From Dehalococcoidia bacterium (GTDB lineage: Bacteria; Chloroflexota; Dehalococcoidia; SZUA-161; SpSt-899), in NCBI GenBank assembly GCA_023271515.1, contig JALPXQ010000032.1, positions 1 to 13,430 of the forward strand: a DNA stretch of 13,430 nt, read 5' to 3'. The translations under genes and the position numbers were made by a program. Under the pieces are notes generated by a model that saw only the letters and a list, made by a program, of their open reading frames with translations, ran no database searches and was not told the DNA's origin. Positions 1 to 6,121 of the stretch are shown piece by piece (positions within the stretch are counted from its first letter, which is position 1; each line of letters opens with the position of its first letter).

Positions 1-543
1 ACTACCCGGTTGCGCAATCTGGAAGTCGCTATCCTGTGAGCGGACTACAAACTCTATCCAGTCGTGCGGAAGTTGACGTTCTGTATCAGGTTCAGGGACT
101 TGATTGAATCCATATACGTCCATTGACAAGACTACTGGACACTCAGAACGCAAAAGCACCTCTCGAATTGCTGAGTCCATCTCTCCTGCTTTGGCCTGGT
201 TAATAAAATCGTGCCAGTACCAGTCACCGTGCATAATGTCTGTTTTCTTGACACCTGCCATTCCAGCGAGTTGTTTACCTAGCCCTCTCTCCACGTAAAA
301 GCCAGTATAGAACCACTCGGTATCTTCGGAGGATAGCTGGAATCTGTGAAAGAACAACTTGCTGTAGCGGTATGCAGGCCATTCATTATTGGGGATGAGC
401 CACCACTCGGTGAACTGTGGCAAAAAGCGGTTGTAGGGATGTAATGTGAATCTTTGAGGAGAGGGGCGCAACTTGTCCAGATAGTAAGAGACAGCGTGCG
501 CTGCCCTGTCGTTATTCTCAAACTTTATCTTCGGTGTTGACAT
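1..543 (-). CDS. Unrecognised cassette protein, C-terminus off the left edge
   Basis: An open minus-strand frame begins with ATG at 543 (MSTPKIKFENNDRAAHAVSY) and stays open for 181 codons to base 1, so the C-terminus is outside the window. A GTGGAG ribosome binding site lies about 8 nt upstream of the ATG. The protein is rich in aromatic residues (for example FTEWWLIPNNEWPAYRY and HGDWYWHDF) and shows no signal peptide, membrane segment, Walker motif or metal-ligand pattern. I do not recognise the family. The start sits about 58 nt after attC-like site A and has the same orientation as the helicase and methyltransferase genes, which fits the first gene of the next integron cassette. Its base composition is visibly lower in GC than the helicase gene, consistent with a separate origin. 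The only long complete frame on this stretch (279-521 minus) is a shadow in another phase. Confidence 0.7.
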   Translation of the reverse strand, partial: MSTPKIKFENNDRAAHAVSYYLDKLRPSPQRFTLHPYNRFLPQFTEWWLIPNNEWPAYRYSKLFFHRFQLSSEDTEWFYTGFYVERGLGKQLAGMAGVKKTDIMHGDWYWHDFINQAKAGEMDSAIREVLLRSECPVVLSMDVYGFNQVPEPDTERQLPHDWIEFVVRSQDSDFQIAQPGS

Positions 544-601
544 TTTATTTCTCCACGTGCCAAACGAAAGCCCCTCGGTTCTTCTCGGATGGCGCTGGGC
601 G

Positions 602-663
602 TGCTAACGACTTCGGCATCAGTTGCGGCGCGAAGCGCCGTCAGCTGCGTGCCGTTGTTAGAC
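602..663 (-). other. attC-like recombination site A (downstream of the helicase gene)
   Basis: Read on the minus strand, the 62-nt site opens with GTCTAAC (657-663), which fits the attC 5' core RYYYAAC. It closes with GTTAGCA (602-608), a variant of GTTRRRY that keeps the essential GTT. Between them the sequence folds almost end to end: TAACAAC against GTCGTTA, GGCA against TGCC, CAGCTG against CAACTG, and a perfect CGGCGC hairpin at the tip. The left L-type arm carries one extra base relative to the right arm (GGCACGCAG versus CTGATGCC), like the extrahelical base that orients integron recombination. The site lies between the end of the helicase region and the start of the next gene, where a cassette boundary belongs. 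A plain intergenic palindrome or terminator is the alternative, but there is no T-run. Confidence 0.68.
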
Positions 664-698
664 AGCCTCCTCTACAATTCTGGAATACCTGTCGGCTT

Positions 699-833
699 CT
701 ATTCATTGAGAATCCTGTCCCGAGCAATCCGCTGAATCTTGGCCGCATCAATGCTACCGTCGGGGCCGTCCTCGGACGTGATCAATCGGTTCGCGTAGCC
801 ATTCTCCTCGTACCACTTCTTCTTCCGCCCCCC
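699..833 (-). pseudogene. Out-of-frame C-terminal tail of the helicase-nuclease
   Basis: The helicase frame changes phase inside a run of six G on the minus strand (828-833). Skipping one G of that run restores a frame that reads YREAWGRKKKWYEENGYANR and continues through TSEDGPDG, DAAKIQRIARD and RILNE to TAG at 699-701. That text resembles the normal end of DUF559/Vsr-like nuclease domains on such helicases, whereas the annotated frame ends in a low-complexity run of Glu, Val and Arg. Restored, the protein would be about 1178 aa. The cause may be a sequencing or assembly error in the homopolymer or a genuine inactivating indel; the sequence alone cannot separate them. Confidence 0.75.
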
Positions 834-3800
834 ACGCCTCGCGGTAGCTCGGCACGCTCAACATGCCCAGGTGTTCCCAGTAGTAGACGTCCCCCTCGAA
901 GCTCGCGGTGAAGTCCGGAAGGCGGAAGTCCTTCGGGTCCGAGCGCGAGTAGAGGGGCTGCTCGTAGACGTAGCTGATCTCAAGTGAGTCAAGGATGTCC
1001 GCCACGACCACCTCGCTCTTCGAGCGGACCGCGACTCCCTTACGCGTGCGGTGGATGAGCGCCTCTAGATGGGGCCGCTTCACCTCGTCCGGTCGGAGGG
1101 CCAAGGTGAACATATTGGTGTTACGCAGTCGAGTGTCCGAGCAGTCCGGGCTGCGCAGGCGGCGCAGGGGCTCGATGTCCTTCTCGATTAGCAGGACAAG
1201 CTTGCGCCGGAAGCGGGTGAGGCCTGTGTAGATCAGCTCCCGCGACAGAGTCGACGCCTTCTGCGGGATGATCAGGAACACGACTTCGAAGTCGCTGCCC
1301 TGCGCCTTGTGGACCGTCAGCGCGTAGGCAAGCTCAAGGTTGTCGTCGACCTGCTTTCCGAAGTACCGGTAGGATACATCGGGTTGCGTCGAGAACACGA
1401 CATCGAGGTAAGACCCTCGATTCCCCTTCGTTGTGTCGCGAACGATCCCGATCTCGCCGTTCGCCACGTAGTCCAGGCCCGTATCTCTCGGCCAGCCCTT
1501 GATGCTCCGGTTGATGACCTGGATCACCTTGTCCGTGTAAACGATCTCCTGTTCTCCGAAGGGGCGCGGGAACTTGGAGTACGGATTCTTCGCCTGGGCG
1601 ATGAGCCCGCCCTTGTACTCCATCTGGATCAGGCGGTTCAGGTCGTCTGTGCCGAAGTGCTGGGCGCGGGTAGGAGAAAGGATCTGCCACGCCTCGCTTC
1701 GCACCCAGTTCTTCGTGTCGATCCCGAGCGAGCGGTTGAAGCTCTTGTAGTCGTCATCGCGAATCCCCAGGATCTCCGTTATCCGGCTCCGCAGCTTGGC
1801 GAGCAGCTCGTCGTGGTCGTCCCAGAACACAACCTCGAGGTCACCCTTCGACTCTCCTCGAGCGACGGCGGCCAAGATCTCATCATCGCTAGGGTTGACA
1901 ACCGATGCCCGGTAGCCGTCGGCAAGGGCCAGGGCAACGCTGTCCTCGGCGGGCGCTCCCTCCTCTTCATCGGTGCGCATGCAGACCGTGAGAGGAGCGA
2001 TGCAGTCGGGGTGTTCCTTCTGCAGCCACTCGATGATGTCCGCAAAGGGCCGACCTGGACCGATCGGGGGAAGCTGGTTCGGGTCACCCACCAGGATCAG
2101 TCGGCTCAGCGGACCCGAGTCGAGGGCGCGCAGCAGCGTCCCGAAGAGATCGGTCGGGATCATCGAACACTCGTCAATGATGACAGTCGTCGCCTGGAAG
2201 GGACTCTGATCGCTATCCGACTTGAGCGCGAAGATGTCGGGCACGAACCAGCCCTGCTTCAGCAGGAACTGGTGGATGGTCATCGCCTTACGCCCGGTCT
2301 TCGTCGAGAGGCGAACGCGTGCCTTCCCGGTCGGGGCCAGCAAGAGCGTGGGATGACGTCCCTCGGCGCGAACCAGTTCCTGAAGGAAGACCTTGAGGAC
2401 CGACGTCTTGCCGGTGCCGGCACCGCCGGTCAGGACGCTGAGTCTCCGGGAGAAGAGCGTATTCAGCGCTGTCTGCTTTTCTTCCAACGCCACCCGCTCC
2501 CGGTCAGACTCCGGGTCTCCGAACAGCCCCTTGAGGGCCGAAAGCCAGTCGATCGGGGGATCGACGGCGGGATTCACCTTCTTGGCCCGCCGCTTGATCA
2601 TTGAAGCAGCGTGCTGCTCCAGGGACTGGAGGTGCCTGAGTGCAACCAGCTCAGGATCGGAGTCGAGGGCCATCCACAGGAGCCTCTGGTAGAAGTCCGC
2701 CTCCGCCAGCACGATCTCCCGATCCGGCTGGCACGCCCGCCGCTCGGGGAAGCGGCCGAGGATGCGGCCCAGGAAGTCAGTGAGCGTGAGGATCGTGTCT
2801 CCGTTGCCTGCGGCCTCCTGAAGAACTGCGACACCGACGGCGCGGACCCTGCGCCGGTCGTCGTGGGACACCTCGTCATCGTCCGGAAACAACGCGGCGT
2901 TCCCCTCAGGCCGGAGGCCGTGATCGATCGTCTCCAGCGCCACGGGGTCGGAGCCGACGGCCCCGAGGTCGCTCTCGGACAGGATGTACGGGTTGGCAAC
3001 CAGCTCGTCCTCGGTGGCGTCGATCCCACTCGCCGCCCGCTGGTCATGATTGGCGATCCGCTGGACTTGGCCCGGGGAGAGCTCGAACCGAGCGAGCTTT
3101 GACAGCAGCGCCTGGCGGGACTTGAGGACAGCCCACCGCTCCCGCGCCTTCAGGAGGCCAGCACGGTAGGGGCCCCCGTCTGGCTCGATCTTCCCTTCAA
3201 GGATCGCCAACACGTAATCCCAGGGGTTCTCGGCCCGCTTCGCCATCGGGGCGAGCACGGTTCGCTGGAACGACGTCCCTTTCGAGAACCCGAGATACTG
3301 GAGCACGCTCCCCGCGCCGGGGAACGGACCGCGACCACTCCATGCCTCGGCCAACGCGTCGTTCAGCCAGCTGAGGCGCCGCTCCCAGTCCCCGGCGACG
3401 TGCCCGTCAGAGGCGACCCGCTCGACGCACTGGATGACGCGTTCGAGGATGGCGACGGCCACGTCGTCGGAGACGTGTTCCGCGCTGTAGGAGAAGGGGA
3501 GCAGCGCGTTCCGGGGAACGCGACAGATGATGTTATCCGTGGGGTAACCGTTCCGCAGGTACTCCTGGTACGGGATACGAATCCCCTGGTCAGGGTAGGC
3601 CTGGGCGATGCGCCGCGACCAGACCGGATACTGATCTTTGTACTTTGGCGTCGTGCCAAAGTAGAGCTGTGGGCCCACTTCGGCGATTCTCCCCACACCC
3701 ACCACGATGCGGGGTGTGTTCTCGTCGAGGGGATTGCCGTGGTTGCAGTAGTAGAAGACGAGGGAGTTGTGGGCCTCCAGCTTCCCCCAAAACCGCTTGA

Positions 3801-4236
3801 GGAGCTCCCGCTGACGATCCGGCTCCAAGACCCACCCGTTGCTCCGGGCCTCGTCCGGCCCTCGGATCGAAAGGTCCTCCGCCTCGCAGACCTCCTGGAA
3901 GAACTCCTCGCGCATCCAGCGGTACGGAGCCGGACACGAAGAGTACGCGGGAAGGTTCTCCGAGACCGACGGCAACTTGCGAAACTCAAGCGGATCCCGA
4001 TGGACGATGACGAAGCCGCGGTCGGCGTAGGTGGCCGGATCGCGGGAGCAAGGCGGGAGCCAACCGTCCAGGTCGGCGAGAGGCGTGCCAGCAGCCTTGC
4101 GCTCTTGGTCGTCCTTCCGCGAGTCGCGGATGTGCTGGTGGACGATGCAATGGGCGTTGAGATGCGGAGCGTCGCAGACCCGCCCGTCCCATCCACGGTC
4201 ATGCCAGGCAAGTCGCGCGGAGAGGTGTGTCGTCAT
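754..4236 (-). CDS. RecD-like SF1 DNA helicase with C-terminal PD-(D/E)XK-like nuclease
   Basis: Likely an ATP-dependent DNA helicase-nuclease acting on DNA in the cytoplasm, probably in defence or repair; the role is inferred. I chose the ATG at 4236 (MTTHLSARLAWHDRGWDGR), which has GGAG about 9 nt upstream; a longer frame from 4320 has no supporting signal. The as-read frame gives 1160 aa. The N-terminus (1-110) has Cys at 21, 30, 63 and 101, a possible metal-binding set. The helicase core has Walker A GGAGTGKTS (Lys610), Walker B VIIDECSM (Asp688, Glu689), the VGDPNQLPP motif near 717, HKAQGSD (Lys977) and YTGLTR (Arg1008). A nuclease-like domain follows, with candidate residues Glu1075 (RSKSEVV), Asp1108 (LPDF) and Glu1121 (YYWEHLGM). 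The gene is GC-rich and lies between attC-like sites A and B, starting 81 bp after the methyltransferase stop. The last ~48 codons are out of frame (see 699-833). No relaxase domain is present. Confidence 0.88.
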   Translation of the reverse strand: MTTHLSARLAWHDRGWDGRVCDAPHLNAHCIVHQHIRDSRKDDQERKAAGTPLADLDGWLPPCSRDPATYADRGFVIVHRDPLEFRKLPSVSENLPAYSSCPAPYRWMREEFFQEVCEAEDLSIRGPDEARSNGWVLEPDRQRELLKRFWGKLEAHNSLVFYYCNHGNPLDENTPRIVVGVGRIAEVGPQLYFGTTPKYKDQYPVWSRRIAQAYPDQGIRIPYQEYLRNGYPTDNIICRVPRNALLPFSYSAEHVSDDVAVAILERVIQCVERVASDGHVAGDWERRLSWLNDALAEAWSGRGPFPGAGSVLQYLGFSKGTSFQRTVLAPMAKRAENPWDYVLAILEGKIEPDGGPYRAGLLKARERWAVLKSRQALLSKLARFELSPGQVQRIANHDQRAASGIDATEDELVANPYILSESDLGAVGSDPVALETIDHGLRPEGNAALFPDDDEVSHDDRRRVRAVGVAVLQEAAGNGDTILTLTDFLGRILGRFPERRACQPDREIVLAEADFYQRLLWMALDSDPELVALRHLQSLEQHAASMIKRRAKKVNPAVDPPIDWLSALKGLFGDPESDRERVALEEKQTALNTLFSRRLSVLTGGAGTGKTSVLKVFLQELVRAEGRHPTLLLAPTGKARVRLSTKTGRKAMTIHQFLLKQGWFVPDIFALKSDSDQSPFQATTVIIDECSMIPTDLFGTLLRALDSGPLSRLILVGDPNQLPPIGPGRPFADIIEWLQKEHPDCIAPLTVCMRTDEEEGAPAEDSVALALADGYRASVVNPSDDEILAAVARGESKGDLEVVFWDDHDELLAKLRSRITEILGIRDDDYKSFNRSLGIDTKNWVRSEAWQILSPTRAQHFGTDDLNRLIQMEYKGGLIAQAKNPYSKFPRPFGEQEIVYTDKVIQVINRSIKGWPRDTGLDYVANGEIGIVRDTTKGNRGSYLDVVFSTQPDVSYRYFGKQVDDNLELAYALTVHKAQGSDFEVVFLIIPQKASTLSRELIYTGLTRFRRKLVLLIEKDIEPLRRLRSPDCSDTRLRNTNMFTLALRPDEVKRPHLEALIHRTRKGVAVRSKSEVVVADILDSLEISYVYEQPLYSRSDPKDFRLPDFTASFEGDVYYWEHLGMLSVPSYREAWGAEEEVVRGEWLREPIDHVRGRPRR

Positions 4237-4289
4237 ACTCTGTCTCCAGCTGTGGATTTGTACCTTGTCACATCCATTTGGCCTTGGCT

Positions 4290-4347
4290 GTTTGACGTCG
4301 CGGATCAGGCGCGCTGTCAAGCGTCGGCTGCATCCGTCTTGTTGGAC
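4290..4347 (-). other. attC-like recombination site B (overlaps the methyltransferase 3' end)
   Basis: On the minus strand the 58-nt site starts with GTCCAAC (4341-4347), an exact RYYYAAC core. It then has CGGAT-G-CAGCCGACGC and, on the return arm, CCTGATCCG. CGGAT pairs with ATCCG and CAG with CTG, leaving one unpaired G in the left arm, which is the attC extrahelical-base pattern. The 3' core is GTCAAAC (4290-4296), one base from GTTRRRY, with GTC in place of the normally invariant GTT. The left half of the site encodes the last residues of the methyltransferase (SNKTDAADA), as often happens when a cassette ORF runs into its attC. The changed GTT suggests a degenerate, possibly inactive site. 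Confidence 0.55.
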
Positions 4348-5090
4348 GCTTCTTTGCGACCTACGATCATTAGATACATCGGGAGAGTCGAAGGAACAAA
4401 TGTCGCATACTCTTCTTCCTCTTCGTGCTCCTCGTGCTCATCCACTTTGACCAAAGTACAGCCTGCATCCACTACCGCTTGGATATGATCGGCAGTCGTC
4501 CAGTGGAATTCCACCTGAGTGAGTCCCTTGTCCGTCGGGTACTCGTACGGACCACGATTGAAATATCGATGCCGGGGTGTCGGGCCGTCGCTCTCGTGCC
4601 ACATCCGTCGGATTGGATGGTAGTCGTTGACGATGAACAAGTCTCCCGGCCGCAACACGCGTACGGCCTCGGCGTAGTACTTGGCAATGTCGGATATCCA
4701 TGCGGAGATATGCCCTCCTGTGTACACAACGTCGAACCTGCCATTGGGAATGCTGGAGAGGTCAATCACGTCGGCTCTGAGGAAAGAGACATCCAGCCCA
4801 AGGATCCCGGCGCGTTCCTCCGCAATTTCGAGTTGCTTCTCGGAAATGTCAACGGAGGTAACCATGGCGCCCATGCCTGCCAGCGCGAATACAACCTCGT
4901 TATCTCCGCTGCCCAAAACGCAAACATCCTTGCCACGAACATCACTCAGGAAGCGCATCTCGCCGGGAGAAAAGACGAGTTCAGGGTTGCGATGGCACTT
5001 CTGCCAAATGCCCCGCTGATCAGCTTTCTTGCGCCACCAGTCAGCCCATGAGTTCCAGCAGGCGCGGTTCTGTTCGTGTTGGTTGTTCAT
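4317..5090 (-). CDS. Class I SAM-dependent methyltransferase, cassette-borne
   Basis: A 257-aa protein with a Rossmann-fold methyltransferase core. SAM-binding motif I is VCVLGSGDN (Gly60-Gly62), the acidic end of strand 2 is VTSVDIS (Asp81), and later core strands include FDVVYTG and RVLRPGDLFIVNDYH. The substrate cannot be read from the sequence. There is no target-recognition domain or NPPY/PC motif, so it looks like a small-molecule or general methyltransferase, not a DNA-modification enzyme. The start chosen is ATG at 5090 (MNNQHEQNRACWNSW), about 9 nt after AGGA, and that AGGA is part of the GTTAGGA core of attC-like site C. A run of acidic residues (DEHEEHEEEEEY) lies near residues 220-233. 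The C-terminal residues are encoded by attC-like site B. Gene plus sites B and C has the size of a typical single-gene cassette. Confidence 0.85.
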   Translation of the reverse strand: MNNQHEQNRACWNSWADWWRKKADQRGIWQKCHRNPELVFSPGEMRFLSDVRGKDVCVLGSGDNEVVFALAGMGAMVTSVDISEKQLEIAEERAGILGLDVSFLRADVIDLSSIPNGRFDVVYTGGHISAWISDIAKYYAEAVRVLRPGDLFIVNDYHPIRRMWHESDGPTPRHRYFNRGPYEYPTDKGLTQVEFHWTTADHIQAVVDAGCTLVKVDEHEEHEEEEEYATFVPSTLPMYLMIVGRKEASNKTDAADA

Positions 5091-5099
5091 CTTATTGCG

Positions 5100-5153
5100 T
5101 CCTAACAATGAGTGTACCGATCAGTATAACACCCGTGACACTCACGGTTAGCG
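5100..5153 (-). other. attC- or attI-like site C beside the integrase remnant
   Basis: An inverted repeat with attC geometry. On the minus strand it reads CGCTAAC, CG, TGAGTGT, a 22-nt centre, ACACTCA, TT, GTTAGGA. The outer arms pair CTAAC with GTTAG, two bases are mismatched (CG against TT) where attC sites have an unpaired spacer, and the inner 7 bp pair perfectly. The junction core GTTAGGA (5100-5106) lies 9 nt from the methyltransferase ATG. The outer core matches RYYYAAC only in its AAC. Because it is the first such site after the integrase 3' end, it could be the attC of a vanished cassette or a hybrid attI boundary. An unrelated hairpin is possible. Confidence 0.45.
5123..5131 (-). 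promoter_or_regulatory. Possible extended -10 promoter for the cassette genes
   Basis: On the minus strand the centre of site C contains TGTTATACT, an extended -10 element (TG, one base, TATACT). It would start transcription near 5116, about 25 nt before the methyltransferase ATG. No convincing -35 hexamer lies 17 bp upstream, so this is a weak call. A promoter here would serve the same purpose as the Pc promoter of an integron. Confidence 0.25.
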
Positions 5154-5252
5154 GTATAAGACACCGGCACACCAGCCAAGCTTTCTCTCGTAACCGACGG
5201 CGCTATAATGAGTTACCTATTTCTCTGTTCTCAATCCGGGATCTTATGCGGA

Positions 5253-5549
5253 TCAGCATGGGACCCCTCGTTGGGTCAGATCCCATCGATCGGGCTCCGC
5301 ATACCCTTTGGCCCCCGATTCAGCACATGGGTGTACACCATCGTGGTCTTGATGTCCTTGTGACCCGGAAGCTCCTGCACCGTTCGTATGTCGTAGCCGT
5401 CTTTGATGATACGTAGTGTTCAAGAGTCGGTCGAATTTTTCGGTCCACCGCAAAAAAACTTGGTATGCCGGACGTCCGTTCTTCATCGTTATCGCTTTCG
5501 GGTTCTTGATCTCTACCTTCTCCCTGCACTTCATACAGTAAGCTTGCAT
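5253..5549 (-). CDS. DUF5679-like small protein, 3' half replaced by the integrase remnant
   Basis: ATG at 5549 follows a strong GAGGAGG ribosome binding site at 5 nt spacing. The first ~30 residues (MQAYCMKCREKVEIKNPKAI, then TMKNGRPA) match my memory of the DUF5679 family of ~50-aa proteins, which carry two Cys pairs that probably bind zinc. The first pair (CMKC) is present. The second, normally in a GVCPVCGTKMFRIG-like tail, is missing: after GRPAYQVF the frame enters unrelated sequence and then reads through the intI remnant in the wrong phase to a stop at 5253. The open frame is 98 codons. Removing one T from the T7 run just after GRPAYQV would give a short end (FCGGPKNSTDS), which has only one Cys. 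The product is probably not a normal family member. A longer start at 5732 has no ribosome binding site. Confidence 0.5.
   Translation of the reverse strand: MQAYCMKCREKVEIKNPKAITMKNGRPAYQVFLRWTEKFDRLLNTTYHQRRLRHTNGAGASGSQGHQDHDGVHPCAESGAKGYAEPDRWDLTQRGVPC
5276..5419 (-). pseudogene. intI: Truncated integron integrase (IntI), C-terminal 47 codons
   Basis: The minus-strand frame from 5419 to the TGA at 5276-5278 reads IIKDGYDIRTVQEL, then PGHKDIKTTMVYTHVLNRG, then PKGMRSPIDGI. This is the C-terminus of a tyrosine recombinase of the integron type. GYDIRTVQEL-GHKD is the end of box II, the Tyr in TMVYTHV is the nucleophile, and HVLNRG followed by a RSP tail is characteristic of IntI proteins. 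Roughly 270 N-terminal residues are missing, including the catalytic Arg of box I and the IntI-specific extra region. A stop codon (5420-5422) closes the frame just upstream, and the sequence beyond does not resemble an integrase. The fragment cannot be active. It points the same way as the cassettes, with its 3' end facing them, as in reversed integrons such as that of Treponema. Confidence 0.85.
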
Positions 5550-5580
5550 CTCGTCCTCCTCGGTTATGAATTCTGACTGG

Positions 5581-5609
5581 AGCTTAACACGCAAATGGGA
5601 ATCAGTCAA
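5581..5609 (-). promoter_or_regulatory. Putative sigma-70-type promoter of the DUF5679-like gene
   Basis: On the minus strand, -35 TTGACT (5604-5609) and a weak -10 TAAGCT (5581-5586) are separated by 17 bp. Transcription would begin near 5574, about 25 nt before the ATG at 5549. The -35 is good; the -10 matches only its T, A and final T. Confidence 0.4.
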
Positions 5610-5655
5610 TAGGTCCGCTGAACAATTCATCATTTTGTTACCCAATAGGGAGTAG

Positions 5656-5889
5656 CTGCCCGGTTGCAGGTCATTGCAGATCGGCAGATACGTTGCCCGG
5701 ACGCTCCTGGAAGATCTCGCGGCTGGTGCCACCGTTGATAGATACCTGGCGGATCAGTTGATCATTTATGCGGCCCTCGCCGGCGGAACCACGGAGTATC
5801 AGATACCGCCTCTCACCGACCATGTGGATACTAACCTCTGGCTGGTGGAGAGATTCGGCGCCCGCCCCGACTTGAAGACAATACTGTGA
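5656..5889 (+). pseudogene. rtcA: C-terminal remnant of RNA 3'-terminal phosphate cyclase
   Basis: The plus-strand frame between the stop at 5653-5655 and TGA at 5887-5889 encodes about 77 residues, including ARTLLEDLAAGATVDRYLAD, QLIIYAALAGG and TNLWLVERFG. This matches the end of RtcA, where E. coli has HLADQLLLPMALAG and a later TNIAVVERF. RtcA converts RNA 3'-phosphates to 2',3'-cyclic phosphates using ATP. The fragment covers only the last fifth of a ~340-aa protein, so the ATP-binding and catalytic His region are gone. There is no credible start; TTG at 5674 has no ribosome binding site. It lies convergent to trmD and just upstream of, and divergent from, the DUF5679-like gene, so the truncation marks one edge of a rearranged zone. 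Confidence 0.75.
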
Positions 5890-6007
5890 TTGTGGAGGGA
5901 ATTGGCTACGCACGGCCCTGACGGAAGATCGGCGTAACCGTTCACCAGGGGTTTAATTTTTGACAGGGGAACAGGATAAACGCAACTACTCAGGTTGATA
6001 GGCTGAA

Positions 6008-6116
6008 GACTGAAGGGTGAAGGCTGAGTGAAAGGTGACTAGTGACTGGTGACTGGTAACTGCGAACCTTGAACCTTGAACCTGGAACCGTGAACCTGGA
6101 ACCACCAACCATGAAC
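6008..6116. repeat. Degenerate short tandem repeats downstream of trmD
   Basis: Two adjoining low-complexity blocks. Bases ~6035-6062 repeat a TGACTGG/TGACTAG heptamer-octamer unit, and ~6064-6116 repeat GAACCTT/GAACCTGG units. Preceding bases (6008-6034) are looser variants (TGAAGGG, TGAAGGC). The blocks lie between the rtcA remnant and the trmD stop. They have no spacers, so they are not CRISPR. The rest of 5890-6121 holds nothing I can identify. Confidence 0.7.
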
Positions 6117-6121
6117 GGCGC

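Noticed and set aside
279..521. 80-codon minus-strand frame at the left edge
   Set aside because: A different phase (1-543) is open throughout, has a ribosome binding site and better amino-acid composition.
1309..2604. A 431-codon open frame on the plus strand
   Set aside because: It lies opposite the helicase core in GC-rich sequence and has no family likeness; the minus strand carries clear Walker and helicase motifs.
754..4236. Helicase as a TraA-type conjugative relaxase-helicase
   Set aside because: There is no relaxase motif (His triad or catalytic Tyr) in the N-terminus and no transfer genes in the window.
2611..4488. Plus-strand open frames of 163 and 362 codons
   Set aside because: Shadows of the helicase and methyltransferase genes; they cross the boundary between two real genes and resemble no protein.
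754..5090. Methyltransferase plus helicase-nuclease as a restriction-modification pair
   Set aside because: The methyltransferase has no DNA target-recognition domain or amino-methyltransferase catalytic motif, and an attC-like site separates the two genes, so they probably arrived separately.
5200..5212. Plus-strand TATAAT in GCGCTATAATGAG as a promoter
   Set aside because: No -35 element is evident and no plus-strand gene follows before 5656.
6035..6116. Possible CRISPR array
   Set aside because: The units are 7-8 bp, degenerate and directly adjacent, with no spacers.
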